A stretch of 35,928 bases of DNA from assembly GCF_030150205.1 (NCBI RefSeq), contig NZ_JASLGT010000022.1, positions 1 to 35,928 on the forward strand. Direction: 5' to 3'. Numbering within the stretch: the first letter of the stretch is position 1; every line of letters starts with the position of its first letter. The DNA comes from Niabella sp. Its GTDB lineage: Bacteria; Bacteroidota; Bacteroidia; Chitinophagales; Chitinophagaceae. Positions 31,707 through 35,928 of the stretch are shown piece after piece. The notes under the pieces were generated by a model that did not search any database, was not told the DNA's origin, and saw only the letters and a program-made list of their open reading frames with translations. The translations under genes were made by a program, and so were the position numbers.

Positions 31707-32414
31707 TTAGGGCAGTACCCGCCGTGTTAGCCCCCGTTGATAGGCCTCCAGCCGTCTGAAACCTTCTGCATACTTGCAACCGGCTGCGAGTCCCCTGAAT
31801 TTTGATTGTGTTTCCATGAGCTCCAGCATATCCGTATCGGCCTGCTTTTTCATATCCTCAACCTGGCTCTTATGGCAACGCAGCATCTTCTTCTTAATGT
31901 CAAACACCTCCGTTATATCTACATATTCTGAGGGCATAAAATCGATTCCACAAACCGTATCCATATAATAGATCTGCGATGCCTCCAACCGGCAGGGTGG
32001 CAGTGACTGATGGTCAATAAACGGCAATCCTTTTTGAGAATATGCATCAAACACCAGCTGACTTACATACCGGTGGTCCGGATGATAATCATTGGGCGCA
32101 TGTGTAAAGATCACATCCGGATCAGCTTCACGTAACAGATCAACCATAACACGCCGCTGATGCGGATCGGGAAAAACATGTTCATCCGCAATTGCCGGCC
32201 AGATCAGTTCCGCCCCGATCAGATCTGCGGATGCCTGTGCTTCTTTTTTCCGGATAGCACCCATCTCTTCCGGCTGAATCACCAGGTCGCCTACACTTCC
32301 ATCCGTAAAAACGGCGATCACCACCCGGTGTCCTTCCCCGGCATATCGGATCAGCGTACCGGCACATAGTATTTCTGTGTCATCCGGGTGCGCTGCCACA
32401 CTAAGAATGTTCAT
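31707..32414 (-). CDS. PIG-L family deacetylase
   Basis: 235 residues. The metal-site motif AHPDDTE lies at 8-14 (His9, Asp11, Asp12) and HPDH at 111-114, with DVIFTHAPNDYHPDHR between. This is the LmbE/PIG-L arrangement of a zinc-dependent N-deacetylase, acting on N-acetylglucosamine derivatives in characterised members. No signal peptide is present, so it works in the cytoplasm. It lies upstream of the second Sus locus in the same orientation but 161 bases before the sigma gene, so it may be a separate unit. Substrate is not evident. Some relatives act on small thiol precursors such as those of mycothiol and bacillithiol. Confidence 0.88.
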   Translation of the reverse strand: MNILSVAAHPDDTEILCAGTLIRYAGEGHRVVIAVFTDGSVGDLVIQPEEMGAIRKKEAQASADLIGAELIWPAIADEHVFPDPHQRRVMVDLLREADPDVIFTHAPNDYHPDHRYVSQLVFDAYSQKGLPFIDHQSLPPCRLEASQIYYMDTVCGIDFMPSEYVDITEVFDIKKKMLRCHKSQVEDMKKQADTDMLELMETQSKFRGLAAGCKYAEGFRRLEAYQRGLTRRVLP

Positions 32415-32709
32415 TGCTTTATATATTTTGAAAAATTAAACGGGCATAAGCACATGCCGTCATCCGGCCTAAAGCATCAATGATCATGCCCGGCAGGCAG
32501 CTTCACGCCTGGTAATCATTAAAGGGCTGCGGAAACTGAAGCAGGTCCTGTATCCGGCTGCTTTCCTTTCAGTGTTTTATATTTAAGGACGTTGCATCTG
32601 TGGCATTTCGCGGGCAGGTGAAAAAAGGAAACCCTGCAATTTGAGGAGGTTTTTCCACGTCCGGCAGCAAACTTCAGAGGTATCAGCAATGCAGCTGTCA
32701 GCCGTTCAT

Positions 32710-32880
32710 TTAATCAACCGGTTTACGCCCGGAAATGATATTATACAATACAACAATGATCGCAATTACAAGGAGAATATGTATCAGGTTTCCCAGACCC
32801 ATTCCTCCGCCAACACCAATTAATCCCAATATCCATACAACGATGCAAACAACAGCAATTAACCATAATAAACTTCTCAT
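32710..32880 (-). CDS. lmo0937-family small membrane protein (DUF5670-like)
   Basis: 56 residues. MRSLLWLIAVVCIVVWILGL is the first membrane helix, then a glycine-rich turn with GVGGGMGLG. The second helix (IHILLVIAIIVVLYNIIS) follows and a short basic tail GRKPVD ends it. This order, two helices around a Gly-rich turn and an IHxLLVIAII motif, is the lmo0937 family, common in Bacteroidota. The function is unknown; the protein is often near stress genes. It lies between the deacetylase and DUF4375 genes, with about 200-300 bases on each side. No promoter box is clear. Confidence 0.85.
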   Translation of the reverse strand: MRSLLWLIAVVCIVVWILGLIGVGGGMGLGNLIHILLVIAIIVVLYNIISGRKPVD

Positions 32881-33079
32881 AGTGAACTATTTTATTGGTT
32901 AAAAAATCATTTATAAGGACCGGCTACCCGGCAGCTTCTTTCCAGGAACCATAATCCAAATATGATGCCGCATTGGCATACCAAACAGGGTGCTCATCAT
33001 ACACCGCTATTTATAGATCCAGGCTTTATTTCGCAAGTGCTTTTTATAAGGCCGGGAATCGTTTTATCTTTTTTAGCCG

Positions 33080-33526
33080 CTATTTTTCAACAGCATGCTG
33101 ACTGTATTCCCGGAATATTTTTTCATTCAGGTGATTCGAATGTATCCGGTAACTCAAATTATGGGAATCGATAGACACGCGTTCTTCGTCTGTGAGGTAA
33201 GCCACGATATCGGTTGCGTGCACGGGTATCAGCATTCCTCTTAAGGATTCAATCACTCCAATTAATTTGTTTAGCGCTTTCAGACATTCTTTCGCTTCCA
33301 CTTTTTTCAGTGCCCGCATGGCATATGAAAGGCATTGATCACCGGCGTCTCCAATGAACCGGAGAAAGCCGCCATTATGCATATCCCGCTCCAGTATCCA
33401 TAGTGCAGCCAGCTCCTGGTCTTCTTTTGAAAGAAGGGTCCAGCTGGCATCACCGGCCTTTTTTAACCGCGTATATGCCGCATACGTCAATAAATTGTAT
33501 TCGTTTTGTGGAATGGATTGATTCAT
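33080..33526 (-). CDS. DMP19 / DUF4375-like protein
   Basis: 148 residues, soluble and mostly helical. LAALWILERDMHNGGFLRFIGDAGDQCLSYAMRALKKVEAKECLKALNKL has the ALW.LE...NGGF..F....GD motif of the DMP19/DUF4375 family. Some relatives are DNA-mimic proteins, as described for Neisseria DMP19, but many are uncharacterised. The YLTDEERVSIDSHNLSYRIHSNH end is less conserved. It appears to be a single gene. The ATG at 33526 has no competing start. Confidence 0.75.
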   Translation of the reverse strand: MNQSIPQNEYNLLTYAAYTRLKKAGDASWTLLSKEDQELAALWILERDMHNGGFLRFIGDAGDQCLSYAMRALKKVEAKECLKALNKLIGVIESLRGMLIPVHATDIVAYLTDEERVSIDSHNLSYRIHSNHLNEKIFREYSQHAVEK

Positions 33527-33640
33527 AAAGATCCGTTTAGAGGTTTGAGGGATACTAAAGATACTTCATATTTATGGTTTTATTATCATATGAATGTTTA
33601 AACATCTATAATTCAGCAAGATTGCAGTATTTGTTTTATA

Positions 33641-33671
33641 TGATGCCATTATGGAAAATATTTTGGCATCA
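33641..33671. repeat. Inverted repeat around the start of a short ORF
   Basis: TGATGCCA (33641-33648) and TGGCATCA (33664-33671) are perfect arms around 15 bases that contain the ATG of the 39-codon ORF. The half TATGATGCC also occurs at 32961-32969 with a nearby GGCAT (32975-32979). The stem could hide the start codon or be an operator. Confidence 0.35.
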
Positions 33672-33770
33672 TCCTTGTATTATAATAAATCTCTTAAACT
33701 GATAGAATATTGCGGCAATCAGGCAGGTGGAGTTGATCAGTTTAGGCCTTCAAAAGTTGAATTAAGTTAG
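33651..33770 (+). CDS. Possible 39-residue ORF in front of a terminator
   Basis: ATG 33651 to TAG 33768-33770 gives MENILASSLYYNKSLKLIEY followed by CGNQAGGVDQFRPSKVELS. No family is recognised. Support is indirect: it lies in the only plus-strand unit of this region, and the strong terminator at 33804-33834 has no other plus-strand gene to serve. A non-coding RNA covering the same bases is an equal alternative. No clear ribosome-binding site or -7 box was found. Confidence 0.3.
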   Translation: MENILASSLYYNKSLKLIEYCGNQAGGVDQFRPSKVELS

Positions 33771-33803
33771 TCAATTTTCTCATAAGCAGTTAGTTTTGGT
33801 TGC

Positions 33804-33834
33804 GTCCCCTGTTTCCACAGGGGACTATTTTTTT
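33804..33834 (+). terminator. Strong plus-strand terminator
   Basis: GTCCCCTG (33804-33811) and CAGGGGAC (33818-33825) form a perfect eight-base GC-rich stem with a six-base loop, and TATTTTTTT follows. It implies a transcript from the left, from the 33527-33800 interval. Confidence 0.8.
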
Positions 33835-34037
33835 GTGCAATACGCTTCAAACAAACAGTTCCAGGCCGAACCGACCAGGTTTTTATTGCGTTGGTGCATT
33901 ATATAAAAGTAATTATCATGCCCTCTCACAATCATAGATTTGAAACCTTTAAGCATTGGTACCGCTAACTCAAAAGCGGGTGATCTTTTCAAAACACGCG
34001 TTCTGTCATCTGCAGGATAGCACTTCTTAAATGACAT
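33825..34037 (-). CDS. Possible small hypothetical protein
   Basis: 70 residues from ATG 34037 (MSFKKCYPADDRTRVLKRSP). The composition is plausible for a basic soluble protein (FKSMIVRGHDNYFYIMHQRN, then NLVGSAWNCLFEAYCTKK), but no family is recognised. The start lies directly after the helicase terminator, so it would need its own promoter, and none is visible. The stop falls in the terminator at 33804-33834. A chance frame is quite possible. Confidence 0.25.
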   Translation of the reverse strand: MSFKKCYPADDRTRVLKRSPAFELAVPMLKGFKSMIVRGHDNYFYIMHQRNKNLVGSAWNCLFEAYCTKK

Positions 34038-34063
34038 AAAAAAGCCCCTGTAAAACAAGGGCT
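34038..34063 (-). terminator. Helicase terminator
   Basis: On the minus strand AGCCC (plus 34059-34063) and GGGCT (34043-34047) form the stem around an 11-base loop, and six T follow (34038-34043). It lies 16 bases after the helicase stop. Confidence 0.7.
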
Positions 34064-34078
34064 GTAAAAAATGTACGT

Positions 34079-35302
34079 TTATCGATGACGATCACCTTTT
34101 TTCTTATAGTATTTCTTAGGTGGACTACCAGCACGTTTGGGTCGCGCTGTATTATATACCGGTTGTTTCCCCAGGTGCTCGGGCAGGGTCATTTTATCCA
34201 CTTCACGGCCAATCAGTTTTTCAATGGCCATAAACTTGCGCTGGTCCTTTTGATTCACCAGGGTAAATGCACTACCTTCTGCTTCTGCGCGGGCGGTACG
34301 GCCAATACGGTGCACATAGTCTTCCCCGGCACGTGGCACATCAAAGTTGATGATGAGGTCAATATGATCAATGTCAATTCCCCGGCTTAAAATATCCGTA
34401 GCCACCAGCACCGGCAGGCGGCCACTTTTATATTGTATCAGTACATCATCGCGTTGCTCCTGTTCCAGGTCGCTATGAATTTCCCCGGCCTTAATACCCT
34501 TCCGCCGGAGGTCTCGGGTCAATTGCTTAACATTGAGCTTGCTGCTGCAGAAGATCAATACCGCCTTATACTTTTTTGCAGCCAGCAGGTGTTGAATCAA
34601 CGGAATTTTTTGCTCATCATATACCATGTAGGCCTGCTGTACGATCTTCGCCGGCGGTTTGCTCATAGCAATGCTTATCTCTACCGGGTTATGCAAAATG
34701 CTCTGTGCCATTTTTTTTATCTCTGGCGGCATCGTAGCTGAAAACAGCAGGTTCTGACGCTGCTTGGGCAGATGATTCACAATGAACATAATATCTCCGT
34801 AAAAACCCATATCCAGCATACGGTCGGCTTCATCCAACACCAGACACTGCAACCGGTCGAGTTTTACATACCCCATTTTTAAATGGGCCATCATTTTACC
34901 CGGCGTACAGATCACAATGTCGGCCCCAGCTGTTAAAGCCCTTTTTTCGGCTATAAAATTATTCCCGTCACCGCCCCCATAAACCGCAACGGAGCTTACA
35001 TCTGTAAAATAAGAAAGGCCATCCAGGTGCTGCGCGATCTGTACCGCCAGTTCCCGGGTGGGTACGATCACCATAGCCTTGATACCATCTGCGCCAGCCG
35101 CCGGACCGGTCAGTAACCGGTTGATCAGCGGCAACAGAAAGGCTGCAGTTTTGCCCGTACCCGTTTGGGCAAAGGCCAGTACATCTTTCCCTGCCAGGAT
35201 ATGCGGTATCACCTGCTCCTGTACGGGGGTTGCCTGTTGGTAATTGGAGGCATCAATGCCTTCCATCAGGCGTTCATCAAATCCAAATTCTGTAAACTTC
35301 AC
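34079..35302 (-). CDS. DEAD-box RNA helicase
   Basis: 407 residues. All motifs are in order: ATPVQEQ (Q motif, about 24-30), AQTGTGKT 45-52, PTRELA 81-86, TPGK, DEAD 157-160, SAT 188-190, IFCSS, ATDILSRGIDI and HRIGRTAR 331-338. A basic tail (RPKRAGSPPKKYYKKKGDRHR) probably binds RNA. The role is ATP-dependent remodelling of RNA, in ribosome assembly or cold adaptation in relatives. The start chosen is GTG 35302, giving MKFTEFGFDERLMEGID, the usual family beginning. The longer frame starts at a TTG that is part of the promoter -7 box. The nearest ATG is 12 residues further in and would cut the conserved start. Confidence 0.93.
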   Translation of the reverse strand: MKFTEFGFDERLMEGIDASNYQQATPVQEQVIPHILAGKDVLAFAQTGTGKTAAFLLPLINRLLTGPAAGADGIKAMVIVPTRELAVQIAQHLDGLSYFTDVSSVAVYGGGDGNNFIAEKRALTAGADIVICTPGKMMAHLKMGYVKLDRLQCLVLDEADRMLDMGFYGDIMFIVNHLPKQRQNLLFSATMPPEIKKMAQSILHNPVEISIAMSKPPAKIVQQAYMVYDEQKIPLIQHLLAAKKYKAVLIFCSSKLNVKQLTRDLRRKGIKAGEIHSDLEQEQRDDVLIQYKSGRLPVLVATDILSRGIDIDHIDLIINFDVPRAGEDYVHRIGRTARAEAEGSAFTLVNQKDQRKFMAIEKLIGREVDKMTLPEHLGKQPVYNTARPKRAGSPPKKYYKKKGDRHR

Positions 35303-35329
35303 TAGCTGGAGATTAAAAAAATTAGGCTG

Positions 35330-35337
35330 CAAAGATA
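35330..35337 (-). promoter_or_regulatory. -7 box of the helicase gene
   Basis: TATCTTTG on the minus strand matches TAnnTTTG exactly, 27 bases before GTG 35302. No -33 TTG is seen at the right distance. Confidence 0.55.
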
Positions 35338-35528
35338 CTGGCTTTGAAGCATTGAAGGGATTTATTTAGTTTGCAAAAAAAACGGGGGGATCTGGAGTTT
35401 CGAATAACTGTTTCTGGTGCTCCTGAGCGACCTTTGACATCCGGGTGGCGGGTTAAACCGGCCGGCGGCTCTGCTCAACATCATCCATACACTCATTCAT
35501 CCATACCACAGGTTATATATTATACCGC

Positions 35529-35561
35529 AAAAAAAAGCGCCTCACATTACTGTGAGGCGCT
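35529..35561 (-). terminator. rRNA operon terminator
   Basis: On the minus strand AGCGCCTCACA and its partner TGTGAGGCGCT (plus 35551-35561 and 35536-35546) form an 11-base perfect stem with a four-base loop, followed by eight T (35529-35536). It lies just after the 5S rRNA. The interval 35338-35528 has no visible gene. Confidence 0.9.
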
Positions 35562-35569
35562 CAATAAGA

Positions 35570-35678
35570 ATGGCAGCTACCTACTCTCCCGCATTGTGGT
35601 GCAGTACCATCGGCCATAAGGGGCTTAACTTCTCTGTTCGGTATGGGAAGAGGTGAACACCCTTGGTATAACCACCAT
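35570..35678 (-). rRNA. 5S ribosomal RNA
   Basis: On the minus strand the sequence begins TGGTGGTTATACCAAGGGTG. It contains the universal CACCTCTTCCCATACCGAAC and AGAGAAGTTAAGCCC, and ends in GGGAGAGTAGGTAGCTGCCA, which pairs with the 5' end. About 108 nt long. Ends are approximate by a few bases. It is the last gene of the rRNA operon. Confidence 0.93.
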
Positions 35679-35780
35679 AAAAAGGTCGGCCCACCCAAAC
35701 CCTCCCAAAAGGAGGGCTTAAAACAGGCCCAATAAGTTAACATATTGGAAAAAACTGTTAGAAGAGATCTAAAAAAAAAT

Positions 35781-35928
35781 TAAAGCTTACGGGCAATTAG
35801 TACTACTCGGCTTTGATGTTACCACCTTTACACCTGTAGCCTATCAACGTCATAGTCTCTGACGGCCCTTAAAAGTAAACTCATCTTGAGGCAGGTTTCA
35901 CGCTTAGATGCTTTCAGCGTTTATCCTG
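35781..35928 (-). rRNA. 23S ribosomal RNA, 3' end (partial)
   Basis: On the minus strand the sequence contains CAGGATAAACGCTGAAAGCA, AAGCGTGAAACCTGCCTCAA and GATGAG, then ACGTTGATAGGCTACAGGTG and GAGTAGTACTAATTGCCCGT, which is the end of 23S rRNA. The gene continues beyond the window. The spacer to 5S (about 35679-35780) holds a CCCTCC/GGAGGG hairpin and a CCAATA/TATTGG repeat, possibly processing signals. No tRNA is in it. Confidence 0.95.

Noticed and set aside
33791..33798. TAGTTTTG, a match to the -7 box
   Set aside because: It lies six bases before a strong terminator, so no useful transcript could start there.
35371..35619. 82-codon frame in front of and over the 5S rRNA
   Set aside because: It runs through the rRNA terminator and into the 5S gene on the opposite strand.
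1..35928. CRISPR array, tRNA genes, complete insertion sequence, prophage or conjugation genes
   Set aside because: I looked for spaced direct repeats, cloverleaf signatures and transposase or phage families in the frames and found none. Only the left edge hints at an insertion.

Overview
The window is chromosomal DNA from a member of the Bacteroidota, most likely family Chitinophagaceae. The evidence is two sigma/FecR/SusC/SusD loci, several matches to the Bacteroidota -7 promoter box TAnnTTTG, lipoproteins with a Lys-rich start after the lipid cysteine, and an lmo0937-type mini membrane protein. The genus cannot be fixed from the sequence. I see no CRISPR array, tRNA or complete insertion sequence.

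Layout. 1-630: the end of an unidentified ORF abuts a headless HTH regulator remnant. 628-2950: a secreted polysaccharide-lyase-like protein diverges from a phosphoserine phosphatase fused to vestiges of SerA that have lost the NAD domain. 3298-6144: a six-gene minus-strand operon (ArsR repressor, SRPBCC protein, DoxX protein, YdeI-like, VOC, DUF4256). Its promoter is the best in the window: -33 TTTG, a 20-base spacer, -7 TATATTTG, and two palindromic operators. 6334-8470: a second SRPBCC gene converges on a tightly coupled DoxX / ECF sigma / GTP cyclohydrolase I operon. 8651-12531: a YceH-like protein, a 131-133 bp duplicated intergenic element, a deoxyribosyltransferase-like protein and two lipoproteins.

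13012-24692: a glycan-uptake locus. On the minus strand, ECF sigma, FecR anti-sigma, SusC with an STN signalling domain, SusD, an IPT/NHL lipoprotein and a GH20-like secreted enzyme lie in series. A secreted PHP/CehA-like metallohydrolase converges on the enzyme. 25048-31545: a second, enzyme-free sigma/FecR/SusC/SusD locus in the same orientation, ending in a strong terminator. Its SusC lacks an STN domain. 31707-32414 is a PIG-L deacetylase. The GH20-like enzyme, deacetylase and lyase would fit amino-sugar glycans, but the substrate is inference only.

32710-35928: an lmo0937 membrane protein, a DMP19/DUF4375 protein, a possible 39-codon ORF before a strong terminator, a DEAD-box RNA helicase, and the 3' end of an rRNA operon (5S and partial 23S, minus strand) with its terminator.

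Several start codons were moved inward because the longest frame began at a TTG or ran through a promoter. This applies to the SerB fusion, the helicase, the second SusC, the plus-strand SRPBCC gene, the YceH-like gene, the ECF sigma gene and the PHP protein.
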